In this document: positions 24,183 to 34,083 of the stretch, piece by piece
Layout of the letters: every line of letters begins with the position of its first letter
How positions within the stretch are numbered: the first letter of the stretch is position 1
Source of the DNA: Hygrocybe punicea
Lineage: Eukaryota > Basidiomycota > Agaricomycetes > Agaricales > Hygrophoraceae
DNA length: 64,000 nt
Assembly (NCBI GenBank): GCA_963556145.1
Contig: OY744469.1
Location: 310,001 to 374,000 of the forward strand
Direction of reading: 5' to 3'
Program-made: the position numbers and the translations under genes
The notes under the pieces: generated by a model
Databases searched by the model: none
Seen by the model: only the letters and a program-made list of their open reading frames with translations
Told to the model about the DNA's origin: nothing

Positions 24183-24580
24183 GTGGTCAACCAGAGTCTA
24201 CAAGTCACATGCATGTAGCTATACAGCTATCATATGTTGTATATGATGGCTACTAACATTCCATTGACTAATAACCACACTATCATTGTGGCCACAGCAA
24301 AAAAAGAATTTCAAAACAATATCCAAAAATTAGTTTGGGACATCCCAAATGACCCCCTGGCACCAGGGACGTCCCATGTCCCTGGGACATCCCATTGTCC
24401 CAATGCTTTGGACCAGGGACAGCCTAGGGACAGCCCAGGGACATCCCAGGATAGCCCAGGGACAGCCCAGAGACATGGATATTAGCCCTGGGCCAGACCT
24501 GTTATTTCTCAACATGGAGAAGTAACATATGACCCATTCAGTTACATCTACAAGTTTAGGAAATTGGGTGGCCTGAAGTG
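24183..24580. repeat. Outer inverted repeat IR1, right arm
   Basis: Reverse complement of 18943-19273, expanded by extra GGGACATCCC/GGGACAGCCC copies (24365-24470). It ends GGAAATTGGGTGGCCTGAA. Outside it, the GTGGGCACATCACCACCCCC block and CTGTTG/CTGTTC repeats reappear in the same orientation as at 18.5 kb. Confidence 0.85.
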
Positions 24581-25024
24581 GTGGGCACATCACCACCCCC
24601 TCTGTGGCCACCGGTGTTCGTCCGCGTCGCGAAGTTGCTGCTGCTGTTGCTGTTGCTGCTTGATGTTCTGTTCCTGTTCCCTCGTTCTCGTTCCCGTTTG
24701 CATTCCCGTTTGCATTCCTGTGGTTCCTGTTCCCATGGTTCCCATTCCATTTTGCGCTTCCTTTCCCGTTCGTATGTGTGGAGCGTTGGGCATTGGGCAT
24801 TGTCGTGCTGGACGTTGGTGATGGTGTGTTGATGTGGCTGTGTTGAATTTTCAGGTCATGTGATCACGCGCATCTGTGTTGAATGGTCCATGCATCACGC
24901 ATTTTGGGTATATAATTGAGCTCCCACTGCCGTAAACTCTCGGGACACAACCCCAAACAGTAAATATCAATTAGATATTATATAATGTAATAAACAGTAT
25001 AGCCTAAATAGGATTGCTATAAAT

Positions 25025-25310
25025 GGTCATTTAGGGATTCCTGGTGGATTCCTGGTGGAATTCATCAGGACTCCTGGTAAAGTCCTGGTAACCCACATTA
25101 CAGGTGGTTCCTAGTTCTGTCCTGGTACCAGGAATAGTCCTGGTAAAGTCCCACTCAATCCCTGGGAATTCCTGGTGGATTTTACCAGGATTCCTTGTAA
25201 ATTTGGATGGTGGACTCAGAATTTGGCTGAAAGCCATTCCTGGCTAGTCGTGGTAAATTCCTGGTAAATTCCTGGTAAATAGTCGGTATTCCTGGTTGAC
25301 TCCAGGAGGA
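25025..25310. repeat. TTCCTGGTGGA array, second locus
   Basis: At least ten copies of TTCCTGGTRR/TCCTGGTAAA in both orientations, matching the array at 15.3-15.5 kb. Confidence 0.7.
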
Positions 25311-25350
25311 TGTGTGGGGGAGTGTAAAGTCCTCCCTATTTAGAGGGCAA

Positions 25351-25394
25351 GTGCAGTAGTCAGTAGATAATATTATATAAATAAAGAAACTCAC
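25351..25394 (-). other. Intron-like module 5
   Basis: On the minus strand: GTGAGTTTCTTTATTTATAT followed by ATCTACTGACTACTGCAC. It is preceded by the GGGTGTGGGTGAACCACCC block, as at 15.09 kb. The nearest AG acceptor is not obvious. Confidence 0.35.
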
Positions 25395-25559
25395 TGTAGG
25401 GTGTGGGTGAACCACCCACACCCAGTGCATCTCCCGTCTGCTCTGTCTTCCCTTGCATTGCTGCCATTGGCGTTGGCCACCATCTGAGGCCGCGGATTGT
25501 TTTTGTTTTGGCCCTTGTAGTTGTGGATGTTGAGGTGGCCATGGGCACGGTGATACGCA

Positions 25560-26200
25560 CTCAGCCATCCTGAGCTCCGATTATATATATATTGTGATTC
25601 CTTGCGATTTGACGCGACTTACCACTCTTCGACCTTCCGATCACATCGTGACTATTGCGATCTTCTGCAACTTCGGAGATATTTAGTTATCGCACTTCAA
25701 AGTATTTCCTTTGTTCTCTTTGTTCTCTATATTCATTTACCGTTCTCTCTACCTATCCTTTCTTCTATATGCCCTTTATCTCACATATCTCCTTTTAGTA
25801 TCATCCTTTCATCTCTCTTCCTTTGTCCTTACAGCTTATATACCTGCCTGAATGAGCCACTAGACAGAGAACCCCCAGAGAATCAAGACAGACTGTCATT
25901 CCCCCTTCGTCTCAGAGCTTCCCCTTCATCCTAGTTCCGTTCTCTTCATATTCTATCACGTTCTCTCACTGTCCGACCCTTCAATCTCACTGCAACTTTT
26001 GATTTTATCGCAACTCTTTGATTTTGATCGCACCACTCCAGTTTTGATCGCAGCACTTCTCTTGAGTTTCTCATCCACTTCTATTCATTCTCCTTCATTT
26101 TCTATACTAGTGTAGGCTTTCTGAAGCTTCCTTGCACCTTTTCACCTTTAGTAGTTGTAGGATTTCCCTTCTTATAGCTACATATAGCGTATCAACGGGT
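25560..26200. other. Pyrimidine-rich intergenic sequence
   Basis: Starts with a TATATATATA stretch and then holds pyrimidine-rich sequence with repeated TTTTGATCGCA blocks. The texture resembles a retrotransposon LTR or leader, but no paired copy exists in the window. Confidence 0.3.
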
Positions 26201-26254
26201 GCGGGCATGGATGTGGGCATGGACCCGGGCATGAGTGTGGGTGTGAGCTAGGCA

Positions 26255-26307
26255 CTGCCAAAGTTAGTCAGTAAACAAAAAATGTGAACAAATGTAAAAA
26301 ATTATAC
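26255..26307 (-). other. Intron-like module 6
   Basis: On the minus strand: GTATAATTTTTTAC donor side, TTTACTGACTAAC branch, TTTGGCAG acceptor (53 nt). Next to it is GTAGTGGGGCCCCCCCACTAC, a palindrome like those flanking the other modules. Confidence 0.45.
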
Positions 26308-26436
26308 CGATGTAGTGGGGCCCCCCCACTACTTCCATTGTTGCTGGACTGGCCATCTCCTTCGCCATTGGTGTCCTGCATCACCATGGCAGCATTGGCC
26401 TTTTCTCATTGTGGGCGTGGTGACATTGGGGTTTGC

Positions 26437-26501
26437 CTATATTAGAGTTGTCAGTCAAAGCACATGAAAAAAAGAAATACATAATGCAGCAGGGCACGTA
26501 C
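26437..26501 (-). other. Intron-like module 7
   Basis: On the minus strand: GTACGTGCCC donor, AT-rich body, TTTGACTGAC branch, CTCTAATATAG acceptor (65 nt). All signals are well placed. There is no recognised coding sequence on either side. Confidence 0.5.
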
Positions 26502-26941
26502 TAGTCTCCACTGCTCCCCTCATTGTGGGACTCGTCTGGTGTCAATCCGGGGCATTGGATGTTGGGCGTTGGACATCGAGCATTTTTTGCTCAACAAGGG
26601 TCACGTCTTGTTGACTATCATGTGACGTTCCCAAATTGGTCCGTGTGCCAAACACACCTATATAAACACACAAAACTTACATATTTGCTTTGGGGTATCC
26701 CCCCACAGTAGTATAATATATATTGAATACTATTTCATTACCAAAAAAGGAGTTCCTGCAATAACTTTTCCTAGTAATCCCATCGGATTCCAATTGGAAT
26801 AAAAAGGACTCAGAATCCCCTTCAAAGGGAAGGACTACAAAATTTGAGTGGGAAAAATTCCAATCAGATTCCAATCAGATTCTGCTAGGAATCATCACCT
26901 CAGTGTAAAGTGCTCCCAATACAGGCACTGGAACACCCAAA

Positions 26942-27215
26942 ATTCCAAGAAATTATTGATGTAGCATCTCATGCAACAAATGGTATGAAGATTCCTAATC
27001 AGAGAGCAACACAAGGTGAAATCAGACAGATGTTTAAGGATCACATCACTAAATTGAAGGCTAAACTGAATGTAAGGTTTCTTGTTTGATGTTTGCCTGC
27101 TCTCGTTTATTCTTAGGGTCCTCCTGTCACCAGCGAGGTGAACTTGCATGGCAAGCTGGAAATACAGACAGCTATTTTGCAGTAACTGGTCATTGGATCA
27201 AGGAAACATGTCAAC
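26942..27215 (+). pseudogene. hAT transposase remnant
   Basis: The frame from 26942 reads as the N-terminal part of a fungal hAT transposase: FQEIIDVASHATNGMKIPNQ, then EIRQMFKDHITKLKAKLN, followed by an intron-like GTAAGG...TTCTTAG. A second frame continues with WQAGNTDSYFAVTGHWI, the typical hAT core motif. A small deletion just before WQAG shifts the frame, and the rest of the enzyme is absent. The palindromic GATTCCAATC repeats and TTTACACTGAGG block sit immediately upstream. Identification rests on remembered family motifs. Confidence 0.7.
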
Positions 27216-27483
27216 AGAATGGAAACTCAAAAGCAGTCTCCTGGGCTTCACATGAGTCAACAATGCACACAATGGCAAATAGGCATATGCATCAACCCAC
27301 ATGGGTTTGGACCCCTGGCACTGTCAGGTACAGGTACAGGTTGCCAAATCAAGAACCACAAGAAAGACCCATGGTCAAAACCCATGGGTAGCTGTGACTT
27401 AGCCATGACTTCACATCACATCAACACAGCAACCAACACGAGAATGAGAATGAGCAGAGCAGTTTGCAATTGTGAACTGCAAG

Positions 27484-27538
27484 GTAAGTCATTTATTTTC
27501 TTTTATTCCTATGCATCTACTGACTTCCACTTTTTTAG
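27484..27538 (+). other. Intron-like module 8
   Basis: Plus strand: GCAAG|GTAAGTCATT, T-rich body, TCTACTGAC, then TTTTTTAG|TTCAG (55 nt). It resembles the module at 21383. A plus-strand transcript running from the hAT remnant into the Asn/Thr microsatellite is possible. Confidence 0.5.
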
Positions 27539-27592
27539 TTCAGTGTTACCATGCTAGCAGCCAGGCAGGCACCACAACAACTACCAACATGA

Positions 27593-27830
27593 TTGACAAT
27601 GACAATGGCAGTGGCGACACCACAACCAACACCAACACCAACACCAATGCCATCTAACACCAACACCAACATGATTGGCAATGGCAATGGCAGTGACACC
27701 ACCAATGCCAACCTCAATGCCATCCAACACAGTGACCAACATGAGCAGCAATGGCCATGCAATGGCAATGGGAATGGGAATGGGAATGGGAATGGGAATG
27801 GCAGCCGGAATGGGAACGGAAACACCAAGG
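27593..27830 (+). repeat. AACACC and GGGAAT microsatellites
   Basis: AACACC repeats and ATGGCAATGG blocks are followed by five GGGAAT hexamers. The frame reads Asn/Thr/Gly repeats. It ends about 60 bp before the gypsy element. Confidence 0.85.
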
Positions 27831-27892
27831 GGAACGGTGTGATGGCGAGTTCTGTTGTAGACCTGGAATAGGAATCTACTGTAAGGGGTGAT

Positions 27893-28290
27893 GGTTATGA
27901 TTTCTTAGCTAAACATGCTTTCTTTTTCTTTTTCCTTCTCTCTCTCCTCTTCCGCTATCATTAGTCATTCCTTTCATATATGCGCTGCCATTTCCTTCCG
28001 CTTAGTTGTATGATACGACAAATGGTGTATGTTATCTCCTTTCATTCATGTTTCATCCCTTATCACCATATGCTACAGTGCATAGCCCCTATCCCTTTCC
28101 TCATAACATAGCCACTCCCTTGGACTATATAAGTAGTCTACTTTCAGCTTGTACTGTAGACTTTAAATTTCGTATCACTTGCTACTCAATCACTTCCTCT
28201 TATCCTAAGATTGACTGCCTTCAGAACCTAAGCCCTTTTCTCTAAACCGTCTTGTGAAGTACAACCTTCGGCTTATTCTGTCGCATTACA
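27893..28290 (+). repeat. 5' LTR of gypsy element
   Basis: 398 bp. The first base is G where the 3' LTR has T. It contains a TATATAAG box-like sequence near 28124, a plausible Pol II start region. It ends CATTACA. Confidence 0.92.
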
Positions 28291-28438
28291 GATTTAAAGT
28301 CTCCTTCACTTCTGCTCGCCCAACATACCTCCTCGCACTCGATCCCAATCCGCTGCTACGTCCACAGGCTTTGGCTCTTCTTCCCCTCGCTTTCCCGATC
28401 CTATTCCATCCACTTCCTTCAAACCCCAACAGGGCAAG

Positions 28439-31229
28439 TTGTATTCACTATCTCCTCGAGAGCAAGTCAAACTCGATAAATTCTTGGACGAAAATCTTTC
28501 GACAGGATGTATTCGCCCCTCGAAATCCCCCCAAGCTGCCCCCTTTTTCTTTGTGAACAAAGGAGAAGAAATTAATGCTCTAGGTTCAGATCCTGGACTC
28601 CGTCCCATCCAGGATTATCGATATCTTAATGCCCACACCATTTGTGATCGTTATCCTCCCCCACTTCTTTCCGAAATCCTCCAACAACCAAAATTCCAAA
28701 CAGCGAAACATTTTACCGTTATAGATATTCGCTGGGGATACAATAATATACGGATTAAGGAAGAAGATGTATGGAAGGCTGCCTTTATCACGAATCGTGG
28801 TCTCTTTGAACCTACCGTTATGTTCTTTGGACTCTGCAATGCCCCCGCCACCTTTCAACAAATGATGAATATTCGCTTTCATGATGTTCTTACCTCCAGA
28901 TGTGTATTCATTTACATGGACGACATCATTATCCTCGGAGATACCCATGAAGAACTCGAAATGAATACTCGCTGCATACTCGACATCATGTGCAAGAATA
29001 ATCTTTCTTGCAAACCCGTAAAATGTCAATTTGAAAAAGACTCCGTTAAGTATCTTGGTCAAATTATTTCTCATGGCGAAATCGCTATTAATCCTGCCAA
29101 GATACGTTCTATTTCTGATTGGCCCATTCCTAAACGTGTTCAAGATGTTCAATCATTCCTTGGCACCATGAACTTTTGGTGCAGATTCATCAAAGATTTC
29201 TCTTTTATCGCCCGACCTCTTCACAATCTTACAAGAAAAGACAATAAATTTGCTTGGACTTCCAACTGTCAATTTGCATTCAATTCCCTTAAACAATCCA
29301 TTACTTCTGAACCTATCCTTAAAGCTCCCTGACTTGATCTTCCTTATATCCTCGAAACCGACTCCTCCGGCTTCACAATCGGTGCTGTCCTTATGCAAAA
29401 ACATGATGATGAGCTTCATCCTATTGGTTATTATTCCACTTCACTATCTCCTGCAGAACGAAACTATTCGACTCCTGATCAAGAACTTCAGGCTATCATT
29501 AAATCGCTATCACACTGGCATCATCTACTCGAAGGAGCTAATCATACCATTGTCATTAGATCCGACAATCAAGCCCTCAAATACTTTATGACAAACCGCT
29601 CCCTCTCTCATCGCCAAGCTAGATGGTCCGAATTTCTCAGTCGCTTCAATTTCTGTATAGAACATATCCCTGGAACACGTAACCATGCTGATGGCTTATC
29701 TCGCTGCCCCGATTATTTCCCTGAAGGTCCTGACAACTTGGATAGAGCTCTGCTTTCAGAATCTCACTTCATCAATGTGATCATTAATTTATCCTCTCCT
29801 AGATTCCTTAATCGACTTCGCTTCCCATCCCCATTGCCACCTTACATCTCTTCTAAAATCTCCAATTCCTCTTCCCGATGGTCCCTCATAGATGGATTGG
29901 TCCGCGATGCTAGAGAACGCATAGTTGTGCCCGAGGTTGTTTCTCTGCGCACCGAGATTATTTGTTTGGCTCATTCACCACCTCATGCTGGGCATCCTGG
30001 AATAGATAAGACATGCGACCTTATCTCTTGCGATTATGTCTGGGAATCACTTCATCGAGATGTTTCTAATTTTATTTCCTCCTGTCCTGATTGTCAACGT
30101 ACTAAGATACTACATTCACGCCCTACAGGACTATTACACCCTCTTCCTCCTGCTTCCACAGCATGGGAAGAAATCACTGTGGACTTCATAATGCAGTTAC
30201 CACTTTCTTTTGGATTCAATGCAATCTTTGTCATTGTCGATCGCTTTACGAAACGTGCTCATTTCATCCCTACAACTTCGGCGCTCTCCGCTGAAGGTGC
30301 TGCACGACTCTTTCGAGATCACATCTAGAAATCGCACGGATGGCCTAAAAAGATCATTTCTAATCGTGGAACACAATTCGCAGCAAAATTCACTGCTGAA
30401 CTCAACAAACTTCTTGGAATTGATACAGCTTTATCCACTGCCTATCATCCTCAAACCGATGGACAAACGGAACACACTAATCAAGAACTGGAACAGTACC
30501 TCCGGCTCTACACCAACTTTATGCAATCCGATTGGTCCGAATGGTTATCACAGGCTGAGTTCTCTTATAACAACCACTTGCATTCTTCCACCGGCTTCTC
30601 CCCTTTCTATTTAGAATATGGCCGCCATCCCCGAACTCCCCTATCTATCGACAAACCGGAATCCAACAATCCCTCCGCTAACGATTTTCTCATGACCCTA
30701 CACAATGCGCAATATGCCGCAAGTCTCTCTTTACAACGAACCGCTGATGATGAAGCACTTCGCTGATAGAAAACGTAAACATATCACCTTCGATATTGGA
30801 CAACTCGTCTGGTTGGACATACAAAACCTCAACACCGGACGACCAACGAAAAAGCTAGATGTTCGATGCACTGGACCCTTCCCCATCATCGATCGTATTT
30901 CCCCTGTGGCCTACAAACTCCAACTTCCACGTTCTTGGAAAGTTCACCCCATCTTTCATGTTTCCCTACTGCAACCGGCTATTGTTGACGAACAGTTACA
31001 TCCTCCTGTGACAGATGACAACTTGTGCCCTCCTCCCGATATCATTGATGAACATGAGGAATACGAAGTTGAGACCATCATCGATCATCGTTATTGCCAC
31101 CACAAGAAGGAATACCTCATGAAATGGAAAGGCTACTCCGCCGATGAAAATACTTGGGAACCTCTTTCCAATCTGCGTCATGCACGTGATGCAATTCCAG
31201 AATACGAAGATCGAAGAAACACCACGTGA
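28439..31229 (+). pseudogene. Gypsy pol: RT, RNase H, integrase, chromodomain (broken)
   Basis: The polyprotein order is readable. Reverse transcriptase holds the catalytic FIYMDDIIIL near 28909-28938. RNase H begins with LETDSSGFTIGAVL near 29350-29390 and continues to a YSTPDQELQAI-type motif. Integrase has an HHCC zinc finger (HAGHPG, then CPDCQRTK) near 29985-30105, and the core has VDFIMQLP and a QTDGQTEHTNQE block. The C-terminal chromodomain (EYEVETIIDHR, YLMKWKGYSADENTWEP) near 31058-31170 would bind modified histones. Premature stops interrupt at about 29332, 30328 and 30766. The motif that normally reads DRGxQF is NRGTQF, so one catalytic Asp of the DDE triad appears lost. Non-functional copy; call is secure from motif order. 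Confidence 0.93.
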
Positions 31230-31517
31230 TGTCATTACCAATTTCCTATATAGACTCTGACATCTTTTTCCATCTTCTTCGCTCTTTTGCCTTCTGCCCA
31301 TCATTTCGATCCGTGCACACAACATCATTCCTCACTTTCGTCTCCTTAACTTGGGCTTACCCCTTCACCATTCTCGGCGCATCCTTGCCAAATATCGTCA
31401 CTTCCAGTTCTCTATCCACCTCGACTGTCTCGACGACGATCCTCATCCCACCCCTCCTCGGCTGGTTATCCCACAGTATATGTACCGTACCACTAATCGT
31501 GAATATGATTGGCCACC

Positions 31518-33176
31518 TGTTACGGATCGCTTCTGCAGCGGGCTCCGGCAACAATCAACTTAACAGGGAGGGCGGTTTCCAGAGGGAAGAACAGCAGTTT
31601 CATTGGTAGATAACACTGCTACAAGGGGGGAGGTTCGTGGTCTAAAGTCATTGCGAGCCGTGGGGGTTACCCAAGACAAGGGGGTCTGCCCCAAGAACCA
31701 GACTAAACGTAAAGAAAGGAAAAGAAGAAAAAGTCCGAACCAACAACAAGAACAGTATATATAGTGACTGGTCTTGAGGGGAGGTAAATAGAAATACAAC
31801 CATGAAGCCATAACATGTCCAACTCTACCATGTGTTCACCATGAGGCGTACATGAGGCGTCCTCATGTCGATGTTCTCGCGATCCAACTGGAGGCCCGGG
31901 TGTCATTGAGGAATAGAGGGGGTCCGGATGACTCGGATGATTTGTCATCGGATCATGTGATGTGCAGAATTGCCTATTCGGGGTCTACACTTGCTGTAAC
32001 AGGCAAGTGCGCAGTCTGGCAAGTGCGTTGCACGGTCAGGTCGAAGATGGGTATCGTCCAGTGTGGGGTTGGTGATGAGAGTGTCTTGAGGTGGTGTGGA
32101 TGTAACGGCAAGGTTGGTATGAAAGAAAATGAAGGAATGTATAAAGGAAAAAACCAACTAGGACAGTGGGCTAGTCGAGGTCAGACATGTGAACAGCACA
32201 AGCTGTACCGGATGACGATGTCTGTGTTGATGACGTATCGAGGAGCAATGTCTTGTCCTGTTTGTGGAACAAGAAGGTCCACTTGATGTCGGTATTCGTC
32301 CAAGAAAGGGTATCATTGTAAACGAGTGTGGGAGATATCAAGGTTATAGATGGAAAAGGTTAAATGAATGTGGGTCCAGGTTTCGAGTCATGGCACGAGT
32401 GACAAGCTGTGGGAACAAGTCGTCGGGTACTGCATTGAAGCGGTGTCATGCGAACAATATGCGATAGGGGTTGGTTCACTGTTTGGGAAGTCGTATGGTC
32501 TGTGGTCGAAGTCCAAAAGAATGTGCTTCGGCAATGGTCGGATTAGAGAGAACAGTGAAATGTCTTGTGATCGGGGATTGTTCAGAGTTCGCATGCAGGT
32601 GAGGAATGTCGTCGGATCGTCAGGGAGGATAATGGTGGGCACAGGGTACGAATATGGAAACCAAATATCCAGGAATGGCAATTGTCAATTACGTGTCGAT
32701 ATATTGTTGAGGTGGAAGTCAGAAGTATCAATGGTGGAAGGGTTTCGGTGCCGATGCCAAAGATAGATCATAACAAGGTAGAAACCGATCAGGAAGGTGA
32801 TGGCAATGCTGCCAATAACAATTACAGTAATGAGCTGTGTCGGGAGTACAGCCATTGTGATCGGTTTGTCGTGGGATAGCGTAAACAAGATATCGAAGGG
32901 AAAAGACAATGTCGGTGACGTCCATCGGCAAGGAGACTATTCGGGTACAACAAGGTCACGTGGGAGATGTCCATGGTCGGTCTGGATTGTTCTAGAAGAA
33001 GGGACAAAAAGAGAACAAGAATAAGAAAATACAAGGATGTCCGAATGAAGAAACAATGACGTTGAAAGGAGGACAAAGGACAAAAAGAAATGAAAAAGGA
33101 AGGTGTGCAGTGCAGAATCGTTGTGGTGGGTATCGGAATGGACATCGGGGTGGGAAGCGGAGTTGGAAACGTAACA
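31518..33176 (-). mobile_element. R1 element, copy 2, complete with 5-bp TSD
   Basis: 1,659 bp starting TGTTACGGATCGCTTC and ending GGAAACGTAACA, with imperfect inverted ends TGTTAC/GTAACA. It is flanked by CCACC at 31513-31517 and 33177-33181. TG...CA ends plus a 5-bp target duplication are typical of an LTR (a solo LTR of an unseen retroelement). However, the element also carries, on this strand, an open frame for a short membrane peptide near 32685-32909 (core MAVLPTQLITVIVIGSIAIT, then a hydrophobic stretch). Most other long frames inside are not shared in phase between copies. Nested in the gypsy element, so younger than it. Confidence 0.88.
32685..32909 (-). CDS. Small membrane peptide ORF of R1
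   Basis: The open frame is 74 codons; the conserved start is the inner Met before AVLPTQ. A single hydrophobic segment of about 22 residues (VIVIGSIAITFLIGFYLVMI) is followed by a basic WHRHR. The same peptide is readable without indels in copy 4 (minus, around 53590-53670), copy 5 (plus, around 56569-56664: MAILTKQFITVMIIGAIAIT) and, as far as can be seen, copy 1. Differences between copies 2 and 5 include several third-position synonymous changes and conservative hydrophobic swaps, which suggests selection on the protein. Function unknown; it could be chance conservation. Confidence 0.4.
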   Translation of the reverse strand: MSFPFDILFTLSHDKPITMAVLPTQLITVIVIGSIAITFLIGFYLVMIYLWHRHRNPSTIDTSDFHLNNISTRN

Positions 33177-33498
33177 CCACCCGAACATCTTTGGCAAGAT
33201 CCTTCTGCTTGGCCCACCCGTCCACCTCTTTTCTTGGTGTTAGCCCAGTGGGATTCGCTCGTTTTCCTTCGAATCTTCCATTCAGCCGCCCCTGGTGCCG
33301 CACATCTCCAATATGTCCAACATTTGCTCCAATGCGCCTTTTTCCTTCCTTGGAACTATCGTAAAGTCGTTTATATCATTAATCTCTTGGCCTCTTTCCA
33401 GTCCACTCTCGACCTTCACTTCCCTCACCACCATATCAAAGTCGCCCTCCCCAGCGAATTCTGGCACCGTAATTTCACCCGTCCCCTCGGCTTCGCAG

Positions 33499-34083
33499 AC
33501 TATGAAGTCTTATACTGATGTGTCCAGGCCTGCGATGGAATTTTCCTCCTCACGCCCCCTGCCACTCCATATCAACGATGGACACGTAATCAAGGAGCTA
33601 GATATGTTAGAAGATATGGAGATCGCCAACGGAGACAAAGACTACATAGAGTCATGCGTGGACTATGATGACACCTTTGCTGAGTTCATCGCTACCGCTC
33701 ACCTATTCTTTCCCTCTCCTCCCTCTCCTTCTTCTCTGCCGCCTTCTACCTTCTTCATTCCCTTAGAAGGAGACTTTGATACCTGGTTGAATACCCCTGC
33801 TCCCCTCCCATCCCTTCCGATCGCCCCCTTTCCCCCTAGAGGTCGTTCTCGTTCTCGTTCGCATCCACGTTCTCATATACACCACTTTAAACGCTTCCGA
33901 CGTGATGACGGTGACCGACTATGCTGTTATGCATTAGAACTATCGACCTTCGATCAGATTTTCGAACTTCATCGCGAGGATAATCTCCCTTCCTCTCTCC
34001 TCCGCAACTGTGAGCAGTTTCTCGGTTGGACACTGAAGGATAATATGTGGTCATATGTTTCTCCGGCTGGTAGAGTGTTATGA
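33499..34083 (+). CDS. Gypsy 3' accessory ORF b, Pro/Ser-rich with RS motif
   Basis: Open to the stop at 34083, just inside the 3' LTR. A plausible start is MKSYTDVSRP at 33499, overlapping the end of ORF a. The product of about 194 aa has an acidic segment (near VIKELDMLEDMEIANG), a Pro/Ser-rich middle and a basic GRSRSRSHPRSH stretch, then RRDDGDRLCCYALELS. I recognise no domain. It is not an envelope or gag protein by any visible motif. Its position between pol and LTR makes it an accessory ORF of this element family, or captured host sequence. Confidence 0.45.
   Translation, partial: TMKSYTDVSRPAMEFSSSRPLPLHINDGHVIKELDMLEDMEIANGDKDYIESCVDYDDTFAEFIATAHLFFPSPPSPSSLPPSTFFIPLEGDFDTWLNTPAPLPSLPIAPFPPRGRSRSRSHPRSHIHHFKRFRRDDGDRLCCYALELSTFDQIFELHREDNLPSSLLRNCEQFLGWTLKDNMWSYVSPAGRVL

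Larger units (their letters stand above)
31290..33518 (+). pseudogene. Gypsy 3' accessory ORF a, split by R1
   Basis: Downstream of the chromodomain a frame reads to ...NREYDWPP at 31517, where R1 copy 2 begins. Removing R1 (31518-33176) and one CCACC duplicate restores the frame, which continues EHLWQDPSAWPTRPPLFLVL and runs to a stop at 33516-33518. The undisturbed product would be at least 185 aa. No domain is recognised. Its exact start is unclear. The restored frame is evidence that R1 inserted into a once-open frame. Confidence 0.6.

Noticed and set aside
30996..31328. Minus-strand 110-aa ORF opposite the chromodomain
   Set aside because: Shadow of the gypsy pol coding strand.
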